Source of the DNA: CAYSSJ01 sp964433675
GTDB lineage: Bacteria; Cloacimonadota; Cloacimonadia; Cloacimonadales; TCS61
Assembly (NCBI GenBank): GCA_964433675.1
Contig: CAYSSJ010000021.1
Coordinates: 1-40,029 of the forward strand
Length of the DNA stretch: 40,029 bases
Direction of reading: 5' to 3'
Both the position numbers and the translations under genes were made by a program. Below, in pieces: positions 24,485 through 33,827 of the stretch. Position 1 is the first letter of the stretch. Each line of letters begins with the position of its first letter. The notes beneath the pieces are model-generated. The model saw nothing but the letters and a program-made list of their open reading frames with translations, did not search any database and had not been told where the DNA came from.

Positions 24485-25855
24485 TTATTCGTGCTCCTTT
24501 AGTACCCCTTGTATGCCCCTTTTGCTCCTTTTTTGCCCCTTATATTTCAGACAATAATAAGTGCCTCTCCCAGTAACACCAATGCGTTCTATGAATCCCT
24601 TTTCGATAAGTTTGTTTAAATCATTAGACGCTTGTCTCTTTTTTACATTACTTATGTTTTGATATTCTTGATTGGTTATCGAACCGTTTTCTTTAATATA
24701 TAATACTGCCTTAATTTCTCTTTCATTCAATCCAAGTTGTTTCAGTTTTTCTCTTTTTAAAACATCTTTATATATCCAAACACTAAATCCGCCAAATTCC
24801 TCTTTATATTCCGGATCCGGCAATCCATGTACTCTGCAAAGTTCTATTATTCTTTTCGTGCCTGAGCCCCACTTTTCAATTAGTCCGGCATGGTAAAAAA
24901 CATTAGCCATTAATGGATTTCGCGGGTAGGAAGAATGATCTCTTTTTAAATCATCTATCTTCAACTGAGGCGGTAATTCGCCAGGATTCCAAAACCAGAT
25001 TTTATCAGCAAAGATTTTTATTTGTATTTCAGCTGGCTCAAGATAATTTTTGTGAATCAGTGCATTAATTACTGCTTCTCTTATTGCCTCAATAGGATAA
25101 TCCCAGATGTCTTTTCTTTGAATATCTTCAATCATGAATTTTACATCCAAATGCTTTTTAATTGTTTCAATAATTGTTTCTAATTGTTCAAATATAGTTC
25201 CCTCTGCTATTTTGGTGTCTATAAAATCAATAGAATTCTTTAGTCTGCCAATTCTAGTTTTTGCAGAAATAAAAAAGTCTTGGGGTTTTCTACCAAAGAG
25301 TAAAATAGCCGCATTTTTTAATGTTCTGTCGTGTATAAGATTTAAATTCGATAAAATTTTTTCTACAGTATCGGAATTTGATATGTTAGGTATTCTAGTT
25401 TTGGCAAGGTCAACGAAGTAATATATGATTTCCTTATTAATATAATTTATGGGTAAGCCGGAATTAGAATTATCCCAACTCTTATCCATTTTTTTCAACA
25501 TAAACTGTGACAACTCATTTCCTTTCAGAATCTGCGTAGTACTTCCGCTTCTAATATAATATTTGCCTCGAAAAGAAATGGGCATACGTGAAGGATTAAT
25601 TGATATATGGATAATGTCGAGATGGTTTTCTTTTGTTAGGATTACATGAGGTATAATTCCTAACAAATTATGTATTTTATTGGGGATGTTTTCAAGAAGG
25701 TATCTTGAGTTATCTACCCCAACAGGGTTTCCATCATTATCCACACCAACAATAAGTTCGCCACCGTCGGTATTTGCAAAAGCACAAACTACTTTCAAAT
25801 ATTCATCCTTCCAAGAAGATTTATATTCTATGTATTGAGTTTCTTCCTTATACAT
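24485..25855 (-). CDS. AlbA_2 domain / HATPase-like winged-helix protein
   Basis: This 456-residue protein starts with an AlbA_2 (Schlafen-like DNA-binding) domain (QYIEYKSSW, then KVVCAFANTDGGELIVGVDN). A divergent GHKL ATPase region follows (AIREAVINALIHKNY, WNPGELPP, GLIEKWGSGTKRI). It ends in a winged-helix region (EYQNISNVKKRQASNDLNKLIEKGFI). Family members are annotated as putative transcriptional regulators or RecG-like helicases, often in defence or accessory loci. Its precise role is unknown. It sits between the kinase and regulator genes. Its ATG is 3 bp past the kinase stop without a clear ribosome site, so it is probably translated by coupling. It looks AT-richer than its neighbours, suggesting later insertion. 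Confidence 0.83.
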   Translation of the reverse strand: MYKEETQYIEYKSSWKDEYLKVVCAFANTDGGELIVGVDNDGNPVGVDNSRYLLENIPNKIHNLLGIIPHVILTKENHLDIIHISINPSRMPISFRGKYYIRSGSTTQILKGNELSQFMLKKMDKSWDNSNSGLPINYINKEIIYYFVDLAKTRIPNISNSDTVEKILSNLNLIHDRTLKNAAILLFGRKPQDFFISAKTRIGRLKNSIDFIDTKIAEGTIFEQLETIIETIKKHLDVKFMIEDIQRKDIWDYPIEAIREAVINALIHKNYLEPAEIQIKIFADKIWFWNPGELPPQLKIDDLKRDHSSYPRNPLMANVFYHAGLIEKWGSGTKRIIELCRVHGLPDPEYKEEFGGFSVWIYKDVLKREKLKQLGLNEREIKAVLYIKENGSITNQEYQNISNVKKRQASNDLNKLIEKGFIERIGVTGRGTYYCLKYKGQKRSKRGIQGVLKEHE

Positions 25856-25858
25856 AGT

Positions 25859-27535
25859 TTATTTTATGCTATTGGTTTTATTAAAACTGATCTCAAATCT
25901 CGCTCCACCCTTCTCATTGTTGCAAGCATGGATAGTAGCATTGTATCTATCGAGATAGTTTTTTACGATAGCCAGTCCGAGTCCCATATTTTCACCCGGT
26001 TTTTTAGTAGAATAAAATGGATCGAATATCTTCTCTGATGGCATATTGGGCAATCCGACACCATTATCTATAATGCTGAGATTGATATGACCATTATCTG
26101 TAGCTGTGATGATCTTTATCCGCTTGTCTCGCTTATCGATCTCGTCCAGTGAGTTCATGGCATTAACGACGATATTGATGAAGATCTGTTCGATATGAAG
26201 CGGTTCTGCCAAGATATAAAGTGGTTCATCTGCCAAATCAAGTTCCAAAAAGATGCTGTGGGAATAGAGTTGTCGTTCGATTAGTCCGAGCGCTTTTTTG
26301 ATAGTAGAATTCAGATCGATAGTAGTAATTTGGGCAGAAGAATCGGGCAATTTCCAGAAAGAGCGCATATGTTGGATTATCTCATCTATCCGATTAGCTG
26401 CTTCGGAGATGTTTTCCAGTCCTTCTTTAAAATCTTGCGGCAGGGTGATCTTGTTCTTTCTGTACCAATAGAGGATACTATCGGCACTCACCTTGATAGC
26501 ACAGAGAGGCTGGTTGATCTCATGAGTGATACCGGCGGCCATAGCAGCGATAGAAGCCAGCCTGGTAGCTTTTTCCGCCATCTTTTGTGCTTTGAGCTCT
26601 TTGGTCTCTACCTCATACATGGTCTGTAGTTTGGCAATTTTATCTGCCATCGAATCCGAATATATCTTCCGCTCGATTTTGGTATATTGCTTGAGATGTT
26701 CCAGAGCTTTTTTATAATTATTCTGCACTTCATAGATTTCGTATAGAAGTCGATAGGTATCTTTGAGATATTCTTTGTTCTCATGCTTCTTTGCCATTTT
26801 CAAAGCTTGCGAAAGAGCAGCTAACGCCTCATCTAACCTGTTAGCGCTTTTCAGCAGCGAACCTTTGATGTATTGAGATATCAGTTGGGTATCATCGTTT
26901 CTGTCTTTGGAGAGCGCCAATGCCCTTTCGCTATAGGGTAGTCCCTCTTCCGATTTTCCCATCTTCTGATAGATCTCTGCCACATTGAGATGGGCAATAA
27001 TATGGCTTCTGGCTTGTCTTTCTACACCTTTGGAAAGTTCAAGCGCACGAAAGGCATAATGCAGAGCTTTTTCGTGATTATTAGCAGCATTATAGACGAC
27101 AGACATGTTGTTGTTTGTACGAGCATAATCGGGAGAATACTCCAATGCCTGCTGAAAAGCTTCGATCGCTTTATCATAATGGTTCAGATAGACATATATC
27201 TGTCCGATATTATTCAGATCTTCCACTATCTTCGGTTTCAGATTCTGTGATTCATGGATGCGCAAAGATTTGTAATAATACTCCAACGCTGTATCATAAT
27301 TGTTTAGAAAACAACTCATCAAGCCGATCAGGTAGTAAGCAGAGGCAATGCGATATTTGTCATCCGTTTTCTCAGCCAATTCCAAAGCTAATTCGGCATA
27401 TTTTTTACTATTGGAAAATTCAGAAACTTTCCAGAGTTCTTCTGATAATGAGATCAATACATCTATTCGCTCTGCTACACCTAACTTGTTGTTGTTAAGC
27501 TCACTTTTTAGCTTATCTATCTTAGCTTTTTCCAT
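25859..27535 (-). CDS. Cytoplasmic histidine kinase with N-terminal TPR array
   Basis: This 558-residue protein has no membrane segment. Residues ~40-290 form about six to seven tetratricopeptide repeats (AIEAFQQALEYSPDYA, ALHYAFRALELSK, ALEHLKQYTKIERKIY), followed by a short coiled coil. The kinase core then has the H-box AAGITHEINQP (His338), N-box FINIVVNAMNSLDE, G1 DNGVGLP, F-box FDPFYSTK and G2 GLGLAIV. This is an NtrB-like transmitter. The TPR domain suggests that it senses a protein partner inside the cell. GGAGG precedes the ATG. It is the first gene of the operon with the AlbA_2 gene and the NtrC-type regulator, its probable phosphorylation target. Confidence 0.92.
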   Translation of the reverse strand: MEKAKIDKLKSELNNNKLGVAERIDVLISLSEELWKVSEFSNSKKYAELALELAEKTDDKYRIASAYYLIGLMSCFLNNYDTALEYYYKSLRIHESQNLKPKIVEDLNNIGQIYVYLNHYDKAIEAFQQALEYSPDYARTNNNMSVVYNAANNHEKALHYAFRALELSKGVERQARSHIIAHLNVAEIYQKMGKSEEGLPYSERALALSKDRNDDTQLISQYIKGSLLKSANRLDEALAALSQALKMAKKHENKEYLKDTYRLLYEIYEVQNNYKKALEHLKQYTKIERKIYSDSMADKIAKLQTMYEVETKELKAQKMAEKATRLASIAAMAAGITHEINQPLCAIKVSADSILYWYRKNKITLPQDFKEGLENISEAANRIDEIIQHMRSFWKLPDSSAQITTIDLNSTIKKALGLIERQLYSHSIFLELDLADEPLYILAEPLHIEQIFINIVVNAMNSLDEIDKRDKRIKIITATDNGHINLSIIDNGVGLPNMPSEKIFDPFYSTKKPGENMGLGLAIVKNYLDRYNATIHACNNEKGGARFEISFNKTNSIK

Positions 27536-27578
27536 TTCACCTCCGGTTTATAATACATAAACCACGATATTTGATGGT

Positions 27579-27608
27579 CATTTAGAAAAAACTGCAATGA
27601 TGCGTCAA
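27579..27608 (-). promoter_or_regulatory. Possible sigma-70 promoter of the TPR kinase operon
   Basis: On the minus strand, TTGACG and TAAATG are separated by 18 bp, about 45 bp upstream of the kinase ATG. The -10 box is weak. The gap to the ABC permease gene is only about 100 bp, so read-through is also possible. Confidence 0.4.
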
Positions 27609-27640
27609 GCTAACTTTTACATATCAACCGAAGAAATATA

Positions 27641-28396
27641 TCAATAAATCCATTTCTTTTTGATATTTTGCATACTGAAAAAGTAGAGGATAAGTGCGAA
27701 TAAAACCAGCAAGAAAAAATTCAAAATCAACGGCATATTCCCTTCATTATTGATAGCATGACGGAAAATATCTACTCCATAGGTGAGCGGTAAGATATGA
27801 GAGAGCGGCCGGAGGAATACTGGCAAGCTACTGATCGGTATGAACAAACCGCAAAGGAAGATCATCGGAAAGCGGAAAAAATTGGAAAAAGTCTGAGCTT
27901 CGAAAACTTCATGTACCGACACCGCGATGAAAAGACCCAAAAATGTGGAGGTAAACGAGATTAGGAAGATGGAGAGGAATAGATAACCCCAAGAAATCCC
28001 GCTTAGAGTCGTGAAAAACAGGGAGAACAGTATGGGAACCAAGGCATTGCAAAAGCCGAAGAGAATAGCACCGGTCGTTTTTGCCATAATTACTACGAAG
28101 AGACTATTAGGCGAGATTATCAATCTGTCGAAAGCTTTCTGCTTGCGCTCGAAAGTGATAGTGACCGCTAGCATGGAAGTAGTTCCGAATAGTATCGCCA
28201 TGCCAATCACGCCGGGAAGGATAGCCCTCACATCTATCGGTTCCTGAGTGCGAATAAAGAACATCAGAGTCCAAGCCAACGGAAAAATGATGCCCCAGCT
28301 AATATTGGGAGGCTTCAGATAATAAGTGCTCATATCTTTCTTCAGAATATTCCAAAAGGCGATCAGTGTTTTTCTAAATCTACTATCAGGATACAT
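27641..28396 (-). CDS. ABC-2 type transporter permease
   Basis: This 251-residue protein has about six hydrophobic segments in the ABC-2 membrane family layout. A short cytoplasmic N-terminus leads into a first helix (WGIIFPLAWTLMFFI), a central cluster, and the family's conserved C-terminal region (FCGLFIPISSLPVFLRPLSHILPLTYGVDIFRH, split by a short hairpin). It pairs with the ATPase encoded directly upstream, whose end it overlaps by 11 bp. The two probably form a homodimeric exporter. The substrate cannot be inferred from sequence. The adjacent metal-sensor-like ArsR protein hints at a metal or stress-related toxic compound. Confidence 0.9.
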   Translation of the reverse strand: MYPDSRFRKTLIAFWNILKKDMSTYYLKPPNISWGIIFPLAWTLMFFIRTQEPIDVRAILPGVIGMAILFGTTSMLAVTITFERKQKAFDRLIISPNSLFVVIMAKTTGAILFGFCNALVPILFSLFFTTLSGISWGYLFLSIFLISFTSTFLGLFIAVSVHEVFEAQTFSNFFRFPMIFLCGLFIPISSLPVFLRPLSHILPLTYGVDIFRHAINNEGNMPLILNFFLLVLFALILYFFSMQNIKKKWIY

Positions 28397-29372
28397 GTCT
28401 TTCTCCCTCTTCGGTAATGTTAACGAAAATATCTTCTAAAGAGGGTTTTACCCGCTTTGCTTCATATAATTTCATCTCGTTTTCTTCACAATAAGCGATC
28501 AGTTTGCTCAACTCCAGCTTCCCTGCTGATGAGATATAAAGACTGTTAGGAGAGATCGGTTTGAATTTGTAATCCGGGAATCTGGATTGCAAAACAGATG
28601 TTGGGATAGCTTTGTCATTCTCCGATTCGAAAATGAATTCTACCGTTTCATAAGATTCAAAATCTTGCACCAATTCATCTAAGGTAGCCAAACGGATGAT
28701 CTTACCATTTACTATAAAAGCTATCCTGTCACATAAACGCTCGGCTTCTTCCAAATAATGAGTGGTGAGAAAGATCGTTACTCCCTCTTGGTTTAAATCC
28801 CTTATCATAGTACGAATCTGCCGTGCACTTGATACATCGATGCCGGTAGTCGGTTCATCCAAAAAGAGAAGAGAGGGAGAGTGGATGATGCCTGCGGCGA
28901 TAGTTAGCTTCCTCTTCATACCTTTGGAATAATGCTTGAATAGTTTATTGGAAGAATCCCAGAGCCCAAAGTGTTTCAACAACTCGGTAGCTCTTTTTTG
29001 ACGCAGCTCTTTTCTCATGCCGTATAAAGCACCACAAAAACAGAGATTCTCATAACCGCTCAGGTCATCGTAGAGATTGCTCTCATCGGGTACGACGCCG
29101 ATAAAACTTTGTGCTGTTTTGTGGTCTTTGTCGCAATCTATGCCATTTATGAATATCGAACCTGTACTCATGCGGGCTAAACCGGTGAGCATATTGATAG
29201 TGGTAGTTTTACCAGCTCCGTTGGGTCCCAAAAAACCAAAAATCTCACCTGTGTGAACTTCGAAAGAGATACGATCGACAGCAACAACCGCTTCGAATCT
29301 TTTACTCAAGTTTTCCGCTCGGACGATCGCTTGGTCGTCGATGGACATATCCGGGTGGCTTATATTATTCAT
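28386..29372 (-). CDS. ABC transporter ATP-binding protein (ABC-2 exporter)
   Basis: This protein of about 328 residues has Walker A GPNGAGKTTT, a Q-loop (VVPDESNLYDDLSG), a variant signature YSKGMKRKL in place of LSGGQ, Walker B LLFLDEPTTGID and the H-loop TTHYLEEAE. These are followed by a C-terminal extension of about 90 residues, usual for drug- and Na+-type ABC-2 exporters. I place the start at the ATG at 29372, which overlaps the upstream ArsR-like stop by 8 bp. The frame is open further, but that part would overlap most of the repressor tail. ATG 29351 is an alternative. No start has a strong ribosome site, consistent with coupling. Confidence 0.9.
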   Translation of the reverse strand: MNNISHPDMSIDDQAIVRAENLSKRFEAVVAVDRISFEVHTGEIFGFLGPNGAGKTTTINMLTGLARMSTGSIFINGIDCDKDHKTAQSFIGVVPDESNLYDDLSGYENLCFCGALYGMRKELRQKRATELLKHFGLWDSSNKLFKHYSKGMKRKLTIAAGIIHSPSLLFLDEPTTGIDVSSARQIRTMIRDLNQEGVTIFLTTHYLEEAERLCDRIAFIVNGKIIRLATLDELVQDFESYETVEFIFESENDKAIPTSVLQSRFPDYKFKPISPNSLYISSAGKLELSKLIAYCEENEMKLYEAKRVKPSLEDIFVNITEEGERHVS

Positions 29373-29718
29373 GTCGGGAACACTCACATTGGGAATTGTC
29401 CTCACAGGGAGCAGATTCATGCCTATCTTTATGATGCATACATTCATCTTCCGGTATTGACTTAGATAATTCCAGCAAAAACTCACCAACTTTACTTAGC
29501 TGCTCTCTTCTAAGCTCATAGTGCGACCAATAGCCGATTTTCTCACACTTTACCAGCTCCGCCTCACGCAGTATTTTCAAATGTTGTGATACTGCTGATT
29601 GAGATATGCCGGTCAAGTTGCTTAATGAATGTACACAGTAACGCTTTTTGCTAAGATGACGAACTATTTTCATCCTGGTTTCATCCGCCAAAGCTTTGAT
29701 CAACTTTAATAAATCCAT
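29365..29718 (-). CDS. ArsR/SmtB-family repressor with Cys/His-rich tail
   Basis: This 117-residue winged-helix protein has the ArsR signature ALADETRMKIV, the recognition helix SQSAVSQHLKILREAEL and a beta-wing (CEKIGYWSHYEL). The last ~27 residues are unusual. Between ECMHH and CSRHE they contain four Cys and four His, a probable metal-binding tail. The start at MDLLKLI is chosen because GGAGGT lies just upstream, within a longer open frame. It is the first gene of the operon with the ABC-2 exporter and probably represses it. On the minus strand a TTGACA at 29775-29780 and an AT-rich imperfect palindrome (about 29738-29755) may form the promoter and operator; this is weak. Confidence 0.87.
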   Translation of the reverse strand: MDLLKLIKALADETRMKIVRHLSKKRYCVHSLSNLTGISQSAVSQHLKILREAELVKCEKIGYWSHYELRREQLSKVGEFLLELSKSIPEDECMHHKDRHESAPCEDNSQCECSRHE

Positions 29719-29811
29719 TTCTACCTCCATCATATTAATATATTCTAATGCAAAAAAGCAAACGCTTATATAGATGTCAAGAAAAAAGTGATTCCCTTTT
29801 TATAAATAAAC

Positions 29812-29828
29812 GGTAAAATTGGTTTACC
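29812..29828 (+). promoter_or_regulatory. Candidate operator GGTAAA-N5-TTTACC
   Basis: This is a perfect 6-bp inverted repeat located 60 bp upstream of the CHASE4 kinase start and between divergent genes. A TTGACA follows at 29840-29845, without a good -10 box at 17 bp. Which regulator binds is unknown. Confidence 0.4.
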
Positions 29829-29887
29829 AAGCAAAATAATTGACAAAATATCACGATACTAATTTTTCAAATTCAAAGGAGGATCAT

Positions 29888-31501
29888 GTGAAGATACGCA
29901 ATAAGATAGTGACAACTTTTTTCCTGGTCGTCTCAGTATTCATATTCATCTTTATTATCTTTTTATCAATACAGAAACAACAGGCTAACATATTGAGGGA
30001 TTCTACCATAGAAAATCAGCGAAAGATAACAGAGTCGATAATAGAAGTAAAAAGGTCGATGCTGGAGAGTACGGTCTATGATTATACCTATTGGGATGAC
30101 ATGTACGATTTTGCCTCAAATCCGGAAGAGGCTTGGGCAGAAGAGAATATCGATACTATGGAAGAATCGTTTAACTATAAGATAAGTTGGGTATATAACC
30201 ATGATCGGCAGCTGGTTTATCATTTTGATGCAATTCACTCCGATTTTGATATTGGTGATATAATCCCGTCAGAGGTTTTTGATATTTTGGACAGTGAGAA
30301 ATTTCTGAACTTTTTTACTGTTGGCGGAGAGCGGGTTTTAGAGATTAGTGCTGCCACTATTCATCCGACTCATGATGTGGATAGAAAAATTTCTCATTCC
30401 GGCTATTTCATCGCCGGTAGATTATGGGATGATGAGTTTCTTGCCCAATTGGATAGCTACACCGATACCGAAGTAGATATTGTCGAGCCCGACTTTCGCA
30501 CTACCTACACCGATATAGGCACGATCTCCACTTACTATCCTATCACAGATTGGCAGGATCGCACATTGAGAGAGCTCAGGTTCACTCGCCGGTACGATAT
30601 TTTTCCCTATTTTAGAAACCTTTCTCTGGTAATAACCATCCTAATATTAGCTCTACTGTTAACTTTTGGCGGGATAGTGTTTATTATTTTCAACAAATGG
30701 GTTGGCAGACCTTTGGCAAAAATTTCAAAAAGCTTGGCAGACAAGAATCCCAAAGAGATAATTGAGTTAAATAAGCACGAAAATGAATTCGGCGAAATCT
30801 CCAAATTGATAGGAGAGCATTTTGAGCAGACGAAAAAACTGGAGCATGAGATCGAGGAGCGAAAGCAGGCCGAGGAAAAATTGAAGCGTTCACTTGTCGA
30901 AAAAGAGATATTGCTCCGAGAAGTTCATCACCGGGTGAAGAACAATATGCAAGTTATCGTCAGTCTGATGAAACTGCAATCTGCTAAGCTAGATAATCCG
31001 GAGATAATCGGTCAATTTACCCAACTCCATCTGCGAGTTCGTTCCATGGCTATGGTACACGAAAGATTGTATAAAACCAAGGATTTTAGCGACATCGACT
31101 TCAAAGAATACATTCATGATCTGGTAGATAATCTATACAAATCTTATGTGGTTGAGGCTAAGAATATCGAGATGGAATATGATATTGAAGAGATGCATCT
31201 CTCATTGAACAAAGCAATCCCCTGCGGATTGATAATCAATGAATTGGTTACTAATTCATTCAAGCATGCATTCGAAGATGCGAAGTCCGGTAAGATCAGC
31301 ATAGCATTGAAAAAAGTAGATGGTTTGATCAAACTGGAGATCCACGATAGCGGTAAAGGCATTCCATCTGATTTTGATATGGAAAAGAGCGATTCTCTCG
31401 GATTGAGATTGGTTGATATTCTATCTCAGCAGTTGGGTGGAAAGTTTAGCTGGTCTCAAAATGAAGTAATTCGCTTCTTGGTTGAATTTCCGGCTGATTA
31501 G
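29888..31501 (+). CDS. Membrane histidine kinase, CHASE4 sensor and HisKA_2 core
   Basis: This 537-residue kinase has a first membrane helix at about 8-28 and an extracytoplasmic CHASE4 domain at about 50-235 (YDYTYWDDMYDF motif). A second membrane helix follows at about 246-268, then a HAMP-like linker and a coiled coil (EHEIEERKQAEEKLKRS). The HisKA_2 H-box LLREVHHRVKNNMQV is near His348 and is followed by the HATPase N-box (IINELVTNSFKHAF) and G1 (DSGKGIP). The start is the GTG at 29888, because AAAGGAGG precedes it and the first helix follows directly. A TTG 48 bp upstream is in frame but lacks a ribosome site. No response regulator is adjacent. It converges on alr with one base between the stops. 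Confidence 0.92.
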   Translation: MKIRNKIVTTFFLVVSVFIFIFIIFLSIQKQQANILRDSTIENQRKITESIIEVKRSMLESTVYDYTYWDDMYDFASNPEEAWAEENIDTMEESFNYKISWVYNHDRQLVYHFDAIHSDFDIGDIIPSEVFDILDSEKFLNFFTVGGERVLEISAATIHPTHDVDRKISHSGYFIAGRLWDDEFLAQLDSYTDTEVDIVEPDFRTTYTDIGTISTYYPITDWQDRTLRELRFTRRYDIFPYFRNLSLVITILILALLLTFGGIVFIIFNKWVGRPLAKISKSLADKNPKEIIELNKHENEFGEISKLIGEHFEQTKKLEHEIEERKQAEEKLKRSLVEKEILLREVHHRVKNNMQVIVSLMKLQSAKLDNPEIIGQFTQLHLRVRSMAMVHERLYKTKDFSDIDFKEYIHDLVDNLYKSYVVEAKNIEMEYDIEEMHLSLNKAIPCGLIINELVTNSFKHAFEDAKSGKISIALKKVDGLIKLEIHDSGKGIPSDFDMEKSDSLGLRLVDILSQQLGGKFSWSQNEVIRFLVEFPAD

Positions 31502-31502
31502 A

Positions 31503-32660
31503 TCAGGGGATGATATATCTGGGGATCTGTGCCGGCAATCTGGTCAGTAATTCGTAATTTACCAGTTTGGAAGCATCGCTAAAAGATGCCACCGTGATGG
31601 CTTGTTTGCCCTGCTCGCCGATTATTACGACTTCATCACCTTTTTGAACAGGTGGTAGAGAAGTGATATCCACCAAAAACATGTTCATATTGACCATCCC
31701 GACCACAGGCGCTTTCCTACCTTTGATGAGCACATGCCCGACATTGCTCAAGCTGCGACGATAGCCATGATAGTATCCGATCGGTATTGCCGCAACTTTC
31801 GTTCTACGAGAGGTAAGATGGGAATGTCCGTAACTGAGGAATTGAGCAGCTTCAACCACCTTTGTGCTCATTACTTGCGTCTTCCATTTCAATACCCTTT
31901 TCAGTGGGTCGCGGGTGAATCTCATATCATCGGATAAAAGATTGTACATACGTGTCTCTTCACCGGGCCAAAAGCCGTACTGAGCAATGCCTATCCGCAC
32001 CATATTCATACACATATAGGGATAGGTGAGCGCGGCTGCCGAACAGGCAGTATGATGAAAGCGAAATTCCAGTCCTCTCTCTGCCAGCATTTTGGTGAGT
32101 TCTATGAATTTGTTGTATTGATTGTTGACGCGCACATAATTGGCAATACTCTCCGCACCGGCATAATGAGTACAAATACCTTCCAATTGAATATGTTCAT
32201 AATGCTTATGAATAAACTCGATCACCCATGAAAGTTCGATCTCTTCAAACCCGGTGCGATGCAATCCGGTCTCCAATTCCAGATGGATGCGAGCCGGCTT
32301 CCCAACCTGCTTGGCATATCTGACGGCACTTTGCAGACGCTCTTTTTCAAACACAAAAAAGGTGATATCTTCAGCTATTGCCCATTCCAGCTCACTATCT
32401 TCTATCATACCCATGATCATGATCTGACTTTCCGGTCGCTTGGCGCTCAGAGCCAAAAAAGCTTCATAAGCATCGAAGACGGCGAAATAATCTACTCCAC
32501 ATTCCTCTGCCAAGGGGATGAACTCCCTGATACCATGACCGTAGGCATTACCCTTTATCACGGAAACATAACGCGCTTGCTTGCCGATCCGTTTTTTCAG
32601 ATAATGGAGGTTCTTTTTTAGTGCCGATCTGCTTAGTTCGATATAGGATGGTTGCTTCAT
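31503..32660 (-). CDS. alr: Alanine racemase
   Basis: This 385-residue PLP-dependent enzyme interconverts L- and D-alanine for peptidoglycan. The PLP lysine is Lys36 in VSVIKGNAYGHG. The fold-III barrel motifs HLELETGLHRTGF and MNMVRIGIAQYGFWPG are present. The C-terminal domain carries the catalytic-tyrosine region IGYYHGYRRSLSN and the VNMNMFLVD strand, which matches the usual VCMDQ-type motif with substitutions. The length is normal. AGGAGG precedes the ATG. It lies 2 bp after the M20 amidohydrolase gene and is probably co-transcribed with it. The MNMN variation at the usual substrate-site Asp leaves some room for a broader amino-acid racemase. Confidence 0.9.
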   Translation of the reverse strand: MKQPSYIELSRSALKKNLHYLKKRIGKQARYVSVIKGNAYGHGIREFIPLAEECGVDYFAVFDAYEAFLALSAKRPESQIMIMGMIEDSELEWAIAEDITFFVFEKERLQSAVRYAKQVGKPARIHLELETGLHRTGFEEIELSWVIEFIHKHYEHIQLEGICTHYAGAESIANYVRVNNQYNKFIELTKMLAERGLEFRFHHTACSAAALTYPYMCMNMVRIGIAQYGFWPGEETRMYNLLSDDMRFTRDPLKRVLKWKTQVMSTKVVEAAQFLSYGHSHLTSRRTKVAAIPIGYYHGYRRSLSNVGHVLIKGRKAPVVGMVNMNMFLVDITSLPPVQKGDEVVIIGEQGKQAITVASFSDASKLVNYELLTRLPAQIPRYIIP

Positions 32661-32662
32661 AT

Positions 32663-33820
32663 TCAGCCTCCTGAGGAAATCTCCACCATGCGGGCGAAGA
32701 GTTGAACTCCGGTTTTGATCAATTCATCGGGGAAATCATAATATTCGTTATGAACATTGGGCTGAGTCTCACCACTGCCTAAGCCGAAAAGTGCAGCCGG
32801 GAATTTCTGGGTGAAGTAGGAAAAATCTTCGGAAAATACGAACGGTTCTTCCATTTCGATCACTTTGCAGCCTGATTCTTCCGCAGCTTTCCCGATTATA
32901 AGGTTGCACTGTTTTGCATTTATTGTTGAGGGGAAATATTCTATCCATTCGACATTATGTTTGAGTTGCTCATCTCGGACTATCTTTTGCACCAAACTTA
33001 CCGCTCGCTCTCGCATTAGTTCGAGGTCTTCGTCGAAATTTGCCCGCAGAGTAGCCATCACATGCGCATAGCCGGGAGAGGTTCCAAATGCCTGTTCTCC
33101 CAATTTGGCATGAATAACCGTAGATAAGATGAATCCTGAAGCAGTGTCACAATACTTCGGCAGATCCTTTAATACTTTGATGATAGAACACATCGCCTCT
33201 GCCGGGCTTTTACCTTTCTCCGGTTCACCGGCATGGGAGGTATGACCATGCAGCCGTACGATCATCCCGATGGAAGAATTGGCAAATACTTCATCTCGCA
33301 TGACTACCGAATGAAGCGGATAGCCGGGGAAATTGTGCAGTGCATAGCATTGATCCGGTTCCAATCCGGAAAACTTAGGATCTTCCAATATTCGCTTTGC
33401 TCCTTCGGCAGTCTCTTCTGCAGGTTGGAACAATACGATTACGCTTCCGGACAAGCGCTCACGGATGCTTCCTATATGTCGAGCTAAACCCAAGGCAATT
33501 GCCATATGCCCGTCGTGACCACAACCGTGCGATACACCCTTGTTTTTGCTGCTATAGGGATGATTCCCCTTTTCTTCTACCGGAACTGCGTCCATATCGG
33601 CTCGAAACATCAGCGTCTTACCTTCGTTTCCACTATGGTAAACTGCTGCCAATCCATATCCGCCCAATTCGGTTACCAGTCTGTCGGGATCTGTTTTTTG
33701 AAGCTCCGCTGCCAGAAAGGCGGCGGTATTCTGCTCCTGATTTGCCAATTCAGGCTCACTGTGCAGATACTGCCTAATGCTCTGCAAATAGTTTAGTTCT
33801 TCTTTTGATATTTTATCCAT
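32663..33820 (-). CDS. M20-family amidohydrolase / carboxypeptidase
   Basis: This 385-residue metal-dependent hydrolase belongs to the hippurate/IAA-amino-acid hydrolase group. It shows FRADMDAVP, the metal site HGCGHDGH, FQPAEETAEGAK (catalytic Glu pair), a dimerisation-domain stretch (RLHGHTSHAGEPEKG) and a final FSEDFSYF with NVHNE. It likely cleaves N-acyl or small peptide amino-acid conjugates in the cytoplasm. I place the start at MDKISKEEL. The frame is open 16 codons further, but a good promoter (33828-33855) lies within that extension and would start transcription about at this ATG. No ribosome site is present, so it may be translated leaderless. It is in one operon with alr. Confidence 0.9.
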   Translation of the reverse strand: MDKISKEELNYLQSIRQYLHSEPELANQEQNTAAFLAAELQKTDPDRLVTELGGYGLAAVYHSGNEGKTLMFRADMDAVPVEEKGNHPYSSKNKGVSHGCGHDGHMAIALGLARHIGSIRERLSGSVIVLFQPAEETAEGAKRILEDPKFSGLEPDQCYALHNFPGYPLHSVVMRDEVFANSSIGMIVRLHGHTSHAGEPEKGKSPAEAMCSIIKVLKDLPKYCDTASGFILSTVIHAKLGEQAFGTSPGYAHVMATLRANFDEDLELMRERAVSLVQKIVRDEQLKHNVEWIEYFPSTINAKQCNLIIGKAAEESGCKVIEMEEPFVFSEDFSYFTQKFPAALFGLGSGETQPNVHNEYYDFPDELIKTGVQLFARMVEISSGG

Positions 33821-33827
33821 AAGAACA

